NCBI GenBank assembly: GCA_003665825.1 | Contig: QPFY01000016.1 | Span: forward strand, 682,001 to 746,000 | DNA from: Microbotryum silenes-acaulis | Taxonomy: Eukaryota; Basidiomycota; Microbotryomycetes; Microbotryales; Microbotryaceae | Reading direction: 5' to 3' | Length of the DNA stretch: 64,000 nt | In this document: piece after piece, positions 22,903-33,513 of the stretch | Layout: each line of letters starts with the position of its first letter | Position numbering within the stretch: the stretch's first letter is position 1 | The notes under the pieces: model-generated | The model's database searches: none | What the model was told of the DNA's origin: nothing | What the model saw: the letters and a program-made list of their open reading frames with translations, nothing else | Made by a program: the position numbers and the translations under genes

Positions 22903-24996
22903 ATGCCGCCGAAGAGAAGATACAAGTCCAAACCGTCGGTCTACAAATTGCAGGTCACCTTCTGTGCCTCCGAGTCGCGGTGTGCTACGGACGTCGAACG
23001 CTTGGCCCAACTTCTCTTCGACCGCTTCAATGCCGATGACAGCCTTCTCATTTCGACGGGTCGAGCAGGCCCACGCGAGCTGGAGGGTCAGCCCCCGCGC
23101 TCTCACCGGCTATGCGGACGGCCTCAAAGAGTATTACTCCCGTTGTGGGTGGGGTCGGGGTCACTATACGGGACATCCTTGGGTGAGTTTGGACGCCGCC
23201 ATCGTCTCATGGGCACATGCTTAAAGCCTGCCTTCCGCGCATACAGGACAAAGACCTTCGGAAGCAACTGCAAAGGGCGATCGACGAGTACCGCGCTCTC
23301 GAAACATGCGAGAAGGACAGCGGCGACCTTCTCGTAGGCACCGTCGATTCGTATTCCAACAAGTGACCCGCGTGCTTCGGGCCAACGTGACTTAATCAAC
23401 CTTGTCACGACGTCACGTTGGATTGCGTGCTTGCATACGACGGCAACTTTCAGCAAACGCGTGAGAAAAACTCGAATCACGACCAGATTGTTCCGGACAC
23501 TTTCTTGGGTGAGGAAGAGGTTCAGGCGATGAAGGCCGAGGTTGAAGCTTCGGTGCGGCCGACCAAAAAGGTGAGTAATGCCGCAATGCCGCTCTTTGCA
23601 TTTGCTTTAATGGGATCGCTTACCTCTACACCCACCCACCCTCGTAGGCGTGCACAGAGTCGTGGAAGGCTGCCGACGACGGAGCTGGCTCAACCTCGTC
23701 ACGAGTAGTCGACACCGGACTCGTTGCCTGCGTATGCCGTCATGATGTACACCTGAAAATGGTTAATCTTGAGAGGTCTGGTGAAAAGTGAGCGCAGAGC
23801 TGTCTGGCGGGACTTAGTCGCTTCCGCTTTCCTCTCCCAGTACTAATGCGCATATTCCCCTCCGACCACTCAGATTGTACTATGCGCTTGCCATCCTCAA
23901 GCACATCTCAGAGCGCCTTCCTGAAAACGCCAAGATCGGAGTCTTATACGACATTGCTTGTACCTTCAAGCACCACATTGAAAATGTATGCTTCGATCAC
24001 GACGCGTCCCTTCCTCCTCAGTCTCGTTGGCACAGACCAAATGCGCCTACTTTCCTATCATTTGTCACCAGAGGCAGCTCCTGCCAAAGCTTTTCAAGCG
24101 ACTGGAGCTCGCCACGAACGTCTTCCATGCATACACCCATATCTGGTCCTGCCAAGTCGAGTTCAACCCCCGCCTCATTCCGAACTTCGATTGTGGAGCG
24201 GGCTACGATCGCTCATTCCGCGAGGAGTAGCAGCTGTGCGCGCCAAGGATCGAGTCGGTGAGGAGAAAGCGCGGATCGGCGCCGAGGTGCGGCAAGCTTT
24301 GGCTTGGATCGAAGATGAAAAGACTCGTATCACTAGTTGCCAAACACTTTGGACTAACGTTTCGGGTAAGTTTTCGATACAGCGTGCTCCAAATCACCTC
24401 TTATGTCGCCCTGACATCTTTCAAACCATCCCAACAGATACCCTTCCTGAATCGACCGACCCAGCTGATGCCAAGTCCATATTCGGCACTGAAGATGTTG
24501 AAGAGATCCGAGACCGCGCGCTCATTATACTGGATCGCCGGATGGAGCTTCTTCAGCTGCGCGAATGTTCTTGGTCCCAGAACGACCATTTCTTCGATGT
24601 TTGGCTCGACACTCGCGGGCAGTCAGAGGGCGATTCCGAGCCCATGCCTCCTGCACTGTCAGAATTTCGTGGTTTACATCAACGATTGAACGCGACGGGA
24701 AGAAGTGTCAAGAAGGCGAAGCATCACCAGCTACCTGCACATAATCGATCGGGAACACGCGGTCCTATGGAGACATCTGGCCTCGACGACTCGGCGCGGC
24801 CTCCACCGCTGGCCCGTGACGTTCAGCAAGTGCGGGTCATTCAGGCGCAGATGGATATGAGCGACGAGGCTCAACTCGCAAAGGAGGTGGGGGCTATAAC
24901 TCCTCGAGCAGGACGGTGAGATGGGCAGCTCTTCGGATGAAAGCTACGGCGATGACTTTGCTGGTCAGGAAGACGAATACTTCTCGGGCGTTTAGA
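22903..24996 (+). pseudogene. Decayed KDZ-type transposase (copy A)
   Basis: It matches copy B (29691-33513) segment by segment: QVTFCASESRC (B: QVTFCASNPPC), ALTGYADGLKEYYSRCGWGR, DGNFQQTREKN, VEASVRPTKK, LAILKHISERLPENAKIGVL followed by YDIACTFKHHIE, EFNPRLIPNF, ARIGAEVRQALAWIEDEKTR, and VEEIRDRALIILDRRMELLQ. Damage is clear. A frameshift lies near 23040. In-frame TGA codons at 23365 and about 23390 interrupt the segment equal to NKCPACFGP in copy B. An internal deletion at about 24225 fuses NPRLIPNF... directly to the C-terminal part, so the third catalytic motif (GEGCERLW in copy B) is gone. The N-terminal exon of copy B has no counterpart. KDZ transposases are RNase H-fold DNA transposases widespread in basidiomycetes. 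Confidence 0.8.
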
Positions 24997-26482
24997 TCAG
25001 CTTCTGATTTAGATTGAATTAGTGGAGTAACTTGATGTTGAAACAATGGACATGGTGTTTGCAAACTAACGTCGTCTCAATTGCGGTGGGTGAGAGTAAT
25101 ATCACCGTCTCATAGAGAGAAATATTGTCAGACCTAATCTCTGGGCTGCGCCTGTCTTACTCCTGCCGGGTGACTTGCCGGGTGACTTTTCAGTTAAAGC
25201 GCATGCAACTGCTCGAGTACCTAGAATGCCTACCACGTGAAACTGGGTGAGTGGGGTTGATCAATATAGAGAATGTATCTCTTACCCTCGGACAGGGTTG
25301 AATAGCAAAGTTGGCATGTGCGTGCAAGCCCTTCTTCCGAACAAGATGGCTCGGCGGCTCTCTCTCTCTGAGGATTCCCGCTCGAAGGATTCGACTTCCT
25401 GCCATGGCGCCGCCAAAGACCCTTTGCACCGATCCCGATCCCTGCTACTGAGACTTGAGCCTGTTTGAATAAGAGCTTGGTGTCAAGATCTCAAGATCTA
25501 GTTTAGTTTATGCTCGACGGGGGCAGAAGTGCTGACAATTCATTTTAGTGCGGCGAATGCGAGAATTCTCTCTGCTTTGAGCACTCACCGTGGGGCCTGA
25601 GGATTGGCGGCCTACCTCATTGATGAGAAGGAGTGTTGATCAAGTAAGAGGTAGGTATGAGGCGGCCATCGATCATGTCTCGGAGTCAATTGAGGTTCTC
25701 GCTCCAAGAGCCTGTTACAAGCCTAAGCCTTCCATGTTTTCACCGAACCTATTATCGAGTTCGACCCACTTCTCATCAAGCACGTACTTTCTCGCTTCTT
25801 CGCTTCTTTGCAACTTACGACTGATTACCTACGTGTTCCGCTCCGCTTGCGCGTTCAGGGGCTCAGATCAGTTCGCCTTCTGGGAGCGCGCGCCGCTTGA
25901 AGTCAGCCGGCCCGGGGTCGTCACCGTGGCCCAGCAGCTCTGATTGGCACTTTGGTGAAGACCGAGCCCGGCCAGATGCAACCCTTGCCCGTTCACTTTA
26001 GTGCTAATAGACTATAGAAAGATGCTAACATACACTGCAATTAGTGGAAGCGCGTTGCGACTTCTGTTTATTCATTCTTTGCTCGAAGAGTCACTTCCGG
26101 AAAGCAGACGCTCCGTCTGGTCCACGGATCAGGGAGCACTCCATTCTCACTGGGCAATTCAACTCTACATAATACTTCGAAAACAACCCAGAACAAGAAG
26201 GATAATGTTTGTGAGCAGGATTACGTCACTGGCACATCCCACGTCAACAAGGAGAGGTCGGTCTCGAGCGGCCCAGGGGAAGATTAGGCACGAAGGACAA
26301 CGAACAATCACCCTGTCCGCCTTTAGTCACCTAGAGCCGGATGCATATGAAGCAAAACTATAACAGAACGATTGTGGTGGCCTGTGTTGTCCAACGAATT
26401 CTGGCCCTTCAACAGCCAAGATCTCCGCACCGCATGTGCGTCGACGAGTCCGGCTGGCGCTGAAAGCTCGGCCATCGTCACC
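24997..26482. other. Gene-poor DNA between mobile-element remnants
   Basis: No supported coding sequence. Open frames are short, mixed in composition, and do not splice into anything recognisable. A short imperfect repeat (gtgacttgccgggtgactt, about 25167-25186) is visible. Confidence 0.35.
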
Positions 26483-27060
26483 TCACTCGCCGCTGTACTC
26501 GTCGGAGCTCGTGTTCCGAGTCCGCCGGTCAGCATCGCTGTCGCCGCCTTCATCGCCGTCGGCCATTGCCTGGTCTGCACTTGACCCGATTACCTCTTCC
26601 TCCAGCCTGAAGCTCAGCTCGCCTGCACGCAGCAATGGGATGATCCGATCCAGGTCGTCCCAACAACTTGAGCTTGCTACTCGGGCTTCGGAAATCCGCT
26701 TTGCGAAGGAGCGCGCCGCGCTGAACAATGATTCTGGCGTTGTCCCTGAGGGCCTTTACGTCATAGACGAACTTGGGCGATTAGATCTTCTCGCCGTCCA
26801 GCACGGAGCGTTGGCGCAGCGCGGACTCTGAAGACAGCGAGCCGGGTCAAAATTAGGCACCGTGTATAAAAGAGTAGGCAGGCTGCACTTCTTGTACTCA
26901 CGGAACAGTTCCTTGAGGATGATGTTGTACCATTGGTATTTGGTCTCAACGTTTTTTGTCGGCCACGGGTGCGTTCCAAGCTGTGCGCACACATTCGCTG
27001 ATACATCCCTCCCTCCTCGTCTTGGGAAACTTGTGCGGCCCGCAACTTTTGACGATCGCG
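26483..27060 (-). pseudogene. Possible Myb/SANT-like domain relic, mobile-element associated
   Basis: On the minus strand, 27054 to about 26870 reads ...VCAQLGTHPWPTKNVETKYQ followed by WYNIILKELFREYKK. The spacing of Trp, Pro and Lys resembles the Myb/SANT-like DNA-binding domains found beside fungal transposons. Downstream, SPKFVYDVKALRDNARIIVQ, LRKADFRSPSSKLKLLGR and the acidic end DEGGDSDADRRTRNTSSDEY stay protein-like, but a TAA separates the two blocks in the straightforward splice. I find no intact model, so I call it a degraded or mis-spliced gene. Function is not assigned beyond the resemblance. Confidence 0.3.
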
Positions 27061-29075
27061 AACGGAAGGTGCAGTATTTGGCAAACCTGCCGCGTCATCC
27101 GTGCCGCCAGGATTGCTCCCTTCTTGTTCGACCATGCTTGCGATGCTTGCGAGATTGATGCTTGCTGGCAGAGCTAGATACGGGCCATCGGTGCGTCCAG
27201 GATCGGGGAACGTTGGGACGGTAAACTGGTTGGTTGGACGAAGCAGATCCCGGAGACGATTGAGAGTTGTACGACGCAGGATTCGAAATGGCCGTTACGC
27301 CAGCGGAAGTGGACGCTGGATCGGGTGCACGACGGTGTAACGTCAGAACAGACCGATGCTGTACGCGATCGACGCGACGGCCACCCACGGACCCGAATAG
27401 TCGTTATATGCGGACTGGTAGGGAGTCCAAGGCGAGGTGCGCGACTCGTACCCAGAAGCAGCATACGAACCTATGTGTCAGATGTGATCGTGAGCCGGTA
27501 GTCCAGTCAGAGCACCCGTGTCGATCGGCGGCAAACATACTGCTGTTCATCGCCGGAGCGCCAAACGTTGGCTGCGATTCGGGAGGTGGTTAAGTTGATG
27601 GATTGACTCATCATGATAGGAGCAGCAGAAGTATGACTGATCCGGTGTTTCGAAGTGGGCGTTCGTTTCAGACTGTCGCAAGGTGACGGATGCTCATTGT
27701 ATAGTTCGTTACTTCGTATACGTAGTAGGGGGCGATTGGGCAAAGCAGAAGAATGGGCGGTATGCGCGAGCGCGACGCGTCGCCGCCATCTCCAGCGTCT
27801 CCGGAGTCGTGACGCGTCGACGTCCCGGCCAGTCCCGACCCCAATTGTTCCGCACGACCCGTGCCGAATCACGTGTTCGAGGTAGAGCTCTTGTTCAGCT
27901 TGCAGAGGACAATAGTAGCTCTCAAAAAATATGCAAAAATCTGAATGCACTATTATTCGCCGACTGTGCCTTTGTTGCCAGGTTTTCCACCGAGTTATAG
28001 TGGGAGTGAACGTCTCGGTAGCTCGACATCGAGGTGGGCATACCTCAACTGGGCCAAGTCGGCTCCCTGGGGTAGCAAGACTGCACCCCGCTGGGGCAGT
28101 GACTTGGAAGGCGCGTGAGGGGCCGCTGCGCGCGCGCCTGTTGAGGCGTATTTTTTATGTCTGCCCGAGGTGTTCCCGGGAGTGATATTTGGAGCGTTTG
28201 GATCCCGCCACTCGGAGAAACGAGCTGCAGAGTGTCTCAGATGCGCTGGGACGGAGAACTCGCCGGCACCGAAATTACGGGCCGCGCGGTGATTCGACGG
28301 CGCGGTAGCCGATAAATAAATCGGTGAAAACCCACCCATTCCCTAGTAGCTACTTGGCACTGCAGTGCAAGTGGGTCTGGGTGGTTCGCTTGTCCCGACA
28401 CAGCAAGAGCGAGAGCGATGCGTTATGACCGAGAGGTCGAGTCGACGAGTGACCGACAGCCGCGACGCCTGCGAGAGACTGAACTTAACGCGATCTGCAC
28501 GTGACGGTGCCATGCGATCCTCTCGAGGCAGTAATCAGTCCAATCACTAGGCTGCATCCATATTGATACAGGGGTTTTGAGCGGATACCGGAGGAGCACA
28601 AAAGAGGGGCGGGGGCGGAATACGGAGGGCTCTTTCAGTTTACTACGAAAAGCTTCATCGCTCGAGGCATAGTGGATGAACTCTGCGTGGCGGGAGGAAA
28701 ACGACGGTTGCCGGTTATACGCTCGCGAGATTTCAAGGGGTCAATACATGGGATTTGGGATTTGATGCCTGGACACACGCGACACTACTGGCCGCGCCTT
28801 CAATGACTTTCGAGTGACTTTTGATAATGTTTCGAGGTACATGTGAAAATTTGACATTTTGGGGCCAAAAGAGGGTGTAAAATCTAGACAAAAAGTCGGA
28901 AAGGGGCCTTATTCCACTTGGGCGTCTGACATGGGCTTTTTTTGTCCTGGCCCAGCCGACTCGGGTCAAGCCCCGGCCTTATGTCTGTTCAGCTTTAGCG
29001 GTAAGAGTTCCACGTTCCACGCTCATTGTTCAAGCGCGCATCCGTGCATTCTAGTCCTGACTCAGCGTTAGCCGA

Positions 29076-29164
29076 TCCTAGCCTCTCAGGAGCGCTCAGC
29101 GTATTTTCCTAGCCTCTCCGGAGCGCTCAGCGTATTCCTAGCCTCTCCGGAGCGCTCAGCGTCC
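29076..29164. repeat. Three tandem copies of a ~30-bp unit
   Basis: The units begin at 29076, 29107 and 29136. Each contains 'tcctagcctctc', a CCGG or CAGG step, and 'agcgctcagcg'. Unit 1 differs from the others by one base in the centre. The core AGCGCT is palindromic. Confidence 0.9.
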
Positions 29165-29273
29165 TAGGTCTCTCCGTGAGTTCCTCAGCACCTCAGGCAG
29201 ATTAAAAAGTAACCAGTCTTAGTAGCGCCGCCGCGCGGCCAGAAAAACCTATGCAAATAGGCGACCTGAGCCC

Positions 29274-29291
29274 GGTAGCAACACTGCTACC
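29274..29291. repeat. Small inverted repeat, 7-bp stem
   Basis: GGTAGCA (29274-29280), loop acac, TGCTACC (29285-29291). A third direct copy of GGTAGCA lies just downstream at 29295. It is about 400 bp before the KDZ copy B start. Confidence 0.7.
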
Positions 29292-29690
29292 GACGGTAGC
29301 AACTCGGCGCCGGGACAGGCCCGTACACCTCTTCCAAGTCCGTTAAGACCACTACATTGATCATGTGACGAGTAGTCCCAGCAGATAATAAGAAGCAAAG
29401 ATTGATTTCGAGTTGAATCAGTAACCACACGTAATTTTTTAAATGTTTAGACTCTAAGCGCCTGAGGCCGGGGCTCATGCTCATGGGCGGGTGTCCAGTC
29501 ACGTGCTTGACGCGTTGTAAGATGAGGAACACGTCAAATTGGCACGCAAGGAATCTGTCGCGCGTGCATGCAGGCGGCCGCTGCTTCCTGCAGGACGTAC
29601 TACCTGGATCGTCGCAGACTTACCCCACCCGGAGCTCGTTTCTGCTGAGCTACTACACTTGTGTTCTCGTATTCATTCCGCTCAGTCACC

Positions 29691-32600
29691 ATGGGCCGCC
29701 CCTCGCGACTCAAACCACGCTTTCCGCGGATCAAGCCTTCGGACTACCTCGACCATCCCGATTGTCCGAATCAATACGCCACGATGCCGCTGTGCCTTGT
29801 CACTTTCGGAGGTACGATCGTCGATAAAGGAGGACGTAAGAGGCCGAGGAAGGCCAAGACAGATATGGGTGCCACTTCCACCACATCTGCAACTTCAAAC
29901 GTCGAAACGAGCACGAACCAACGCGTCCCTGTCGCCTCGACCTCAGTCTTCGCCAATGACCTGAACTTCTCCCACGATGATTTCAACGAGGATTATCTCA
30001 GGGACTTTCCTCTTGCTCAGCAGGCCGAGTACGAAGACCTAGGGGGAATGGATCTTTCCATGGAGCGCTGGGACCCACCCGACCCCGACTTACAACGCCC
30101 AACTCACCAGGAACTCGCACAGGAGGTTTTACCAACTCCCCGCGTCTCCGATCCGCCGGTTGCCGCTAAGCAAGAAGGTTACTTCAAGTTTATCACACTC
30201 GAGCACGAGCAGCGCGAGAGTCAGCGCGCTGCCCTTTTGGGTCTCTATCTTGATTTACGCATAACCACCAATGGACAGTTTCTGCCGCTCGTTTCGAACA
30301 GCGACCAGGACGACTTGAACGTTCCTTCACCATGCCACTGTCAGCACGTGTATGCTCGCGAGGTGGTCCTGTACGACGGACTGACCGGTATGTGTCATGC
30401 CAGCTCCGTTCACCGCTTTGCGCGATGCATCTTTTCTCGCCGTTGTCCTGGTATCACTGACACGTGAAACCCCCTCTGCGCCTTGCCTTTCAGTCTATTC
30501 CAAGCAAGTCACGTTCTGCGCTTCCAATCCGCCCTGTATTGCGGAAGCTGTACGCCTGGCTCAACTTGGGTTTATAGCATCGACCGCTGTCAACGCAGGA
30601 TCAGCGTTCTCCTTCCGCATGATCCGCCTAGAAAACTCGCGTTGGCGTAATGCCCCTTACGCCCTCACTGGCCACGCTGCAGGCTTCGAAGACTATTTCG
30701 GGGACAACGGGTGGTCGAAACCAGAGCATTATCATGGACACCCATATGTGAGCATTTGTTATCGGTTTTTTGTCATGGGTTCTACCCGGACTCATTTGCT
30801 GCCTGATTGTGGAGCTCAGGATAAAGAGCTGAGGAAGCAATGGCAGCGGGCGATCGACGAGTTTCGCGCCATCGAAGCATCTGAGCGCGACGTTGGCGAC
30901 TTTCTCTTGGGCACCGCCGACGCGCTGGCCAACAAATGCCCAGCGTGCTTCGGGCCGAAACGGCTCAACCGACCCCATCACACCCTCCAACTAGATTATA
31001 TGATCGCGCTCGACGGCAACTTCCAGCAAACCCGAGAAAATAATGCGACATACGACGTCCAAGGAATAGTGCCGAACTTGTTTCTGTCTGATAAAGCCGT
31101 CCTGGACATGAAAGCACTCGTCGAGAATACAGCGCGGCCAACGAAGAAGGTGAGGAGCGTGATATATTTGCGTTCCGCCTCGAATACTGAGTAATATCGC
31201 TCCGGCCCCGTCGGAAGGCGTGCACAGAGTCGTGGAAGGCTGCTGACGGGGGCGCTGGTCGAGTCTCGTCGCGCAAGATCGATACAGGACTTGTCGCCGG
31301 CGTGTGCCGCCATGATATCGCCCTAAAAATGGTGAATCTTGAGAAGACCGGCGAAAAGTGAGTGTATTGAGCTGATGTTCTTCGACTCCAACTTGCATTT
31401 TTACTTTCACTGCTGATGCTCATGCCTGCGCTCCAATCACCTAGGCTGTACTTCGCTTTAGCCATTGTCAAGCACATCTCGGACCATCTTCCCCCAAATG
31501 CTAGGATTGGAGTTTTGTACGACATCGCTTGTAATTTCAAGCACCACATTGAGAAGGTTTGCATTGACCACCTCGGCTCGGGCCCCTCTCCGATATGTTG
31601 TTGCTGATCATATGGGCTTTGTGTTTCAACCTTTTCAGAGGCATCTGCTGCCTGAGCTGTTTGAGCGACTCGAGTTCGCCACAAGTGTCTTCCATGCATA
31701 CGCCCATACCTGGGGTTGCCAGGTTGACTACAACCCCCGTCTCATCCCGAACTTTGGATTCACTGATGGAGAAGGTTGTGAGCGACTATGGAGCGCGCTG
31801 CGCTCCCTCATCCCCATCAATCGCCCATCAAATAAGTCCCACCGCCTCGTCAATTTGGCGGTCCGCACGCAGGCAGTGAACGACGCGAACGTCTCAAGGC
31901 TTGGTCAGTGCTCCGCAGTCGCCGCTTCGTCTTTTGCCGCATTGACTCTTTGTACACGACTAGGGTCCTGGTTCACCCGCCGACTTCGCTCAGCCAAGGC
32001 TCGGAGCACTGCTGCTCGAAAGGAACTTGACGCCGTTATCGCCCACGATGCCACCTGGTCGGAGGAGGCGCTTCGCGTCGCTTGGCAAGACCAGCGACGA
32101 GCGCAAGCGTCGAAAACGGCTGCGCAGGAAGCTGAGGAAGATCGTTTGAGGGAAAGCGAGCTTTATAAACTTGCTGAGGAACTTTACAGGATTGACTGCA
32201 TCATGTACGTGCTTGGTGATAACTACTTGAGCTTGAGCTTGTCCTTCGTTCTCACTGACTCATCATCTTGCTGAGCAGTGACGAGTCTGAACCAGAAGCG
32301 CTTGTGGGGCTGAATTCGAAGCACGATCGTCTTGCAAGGGAGATCGATCAAGCAGCAATTGTCCGACTGCAAAGAAGTGGGACAAGCATCTCGCCCACAT
32401 GTTGGCCTTAATTCTCTTACTTAGCTTTCCCTGTTCCTGATTGCGATGACGTGCCTATTTGCTTCACAGAACTTCGTCACTTGTGCCAGCCAGTGTTCCG
32501 TTGCGCTGCGCAAGCTTCATCGAGAAGTGATTGCCTACAAAACTAGCCGTGAAAATTTGCTATCGACGCGTCGCGGCAGGGGCGGGTCAACACTTGGCCA

Positions 32601-33513
32601 GAGAGAGGCCAACAAAGCTCGCAAAACGGAAGTCAAGACTCACTCTGGCGCTGAAAAGGCACGTAAGGCATACAACAAGGCTGTCAACGCGTTTCGAACG
32701 GCAGGCGGATCATCACCATCGCACCTCCTCAACAATCTTCCATCAGTCGGTAGCCTAGCATCGATTCTTGATCTTGAAGACACAGATTTCTTCTGGCAAG
32801 ACGGGTTTTTCACGCATGTTGAAGCTGCTTGGGCCACCGATCGGTGGGTTAAACGGGGCATCGTTGCTGTGCGTGACCTGGATCGAGCTGCGGAGGAGTT
32901 TGCTCGGATTGGCGCCGAGGTGCGACAAACCCTTGCTTGGCTCGAAGACGAGCACGACCTCATCTCTAGTCGCCAAGCACTTTGGCTAAGCGCGACAGGT
33001 CAGTTGTCAGTCGAAAGTTACTCCACTGGTCTAGATGCTGATACGTTTCTGATAACACAAATAGATTCCGCTCCAACAATTTATGACCATGATCGTGTTG
33101 AACGCGCATTTAGCAGTACCGTCTACGCAACGATCCGGGACCGTGCCCTCGTCATTCTGGAAGCTCGGATGAGGCCTCTTCAAAAGCGCGAACGAGACTG
33201 GTTCCGCGATAGCACTTTCTTCCTGCTGTGGTACACGACCAGAGGACCAGCGGATACGCATGAACCAGTCCCTCGAGCTCTGAAGCGTCTCACCCCGCAT
33301 CTGCTGTTGAACCCGGGCAACGTCTCCAAGACGACAACAGCTACTGGAGCTGGCGCGCGTAGTGTTGCGCCTCGGGAGGACGCTTCGGGCGCCTATGCAG
33401 CGCCGTCCGAGTCGTTCTGTACCACCGATGACGATCGTCTGCTCGCGCAGCGCATCACGCTTCTCGATCGCTTCACAAAGTCGCACCTTGCGACTTCTTT
33501 GTGCGCAGTTTGA
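29691..33513 (+). mobile_element. KDZ-type transposase gene, copy B (apparently intact apart from one unresolved junction)
   Basis: Exons that splice in phase: 29691-30387, 30494-30747, 30820-31149, 31218-31357, 31445-31556, 31639-31903, 31964-32204, 32279-about 32300/32365, 32470-32998 and 33065-33513. The result is over 1000 residues. It starts MGRPSRLKPRFPRIKPSDYL and has Cys/His clusters (CHCQHVY). It retains the three expected catalytic blocks: ALDGNFQQTRE (Asp 1), IGVLYDIACNFKHHIEK (Asp 2) and GEGCERLWSALRSL (Glu). Downstream is a helical region (YKLAEELYRI, EVIAYKTSRENL) and a C-terminal FRDSTFFLLWYTTRG block. This is the Kyakuja-Dileera-Zisupton (KDZ) superfamily, described from fungi and linked there to TET/JBP genes. 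No TET/JBP gene is visible in this window. The end of exon 8 is not resolved (GTGGGG or GTCCGA donors keep frame), so a small defect cannot be excluded. Confidence 0.82.

Larger units (their letters stand above)
27061..29690. other. Gene-poor DNA upstream of KDZ copy B
   Basis: About 2.6 kb without a supported gene. It contains a palindrome-like stretch (cttggcactgcagtgcaag, about 28353), three 30-bp repeats and a small hairpin (listed separately). It may include the 5' non-coding part of the KDZ element; I could not define terminal inverted repeats for that element. Confidence 0.35.

Noticed and set aside
25000..29690. TET/JBP dioxygenase gene expected beside KDZ elements
   Set aside because: I looked for the HxD...H iron-binding pattern in long frames and saw none; only short unrelated frames occur.
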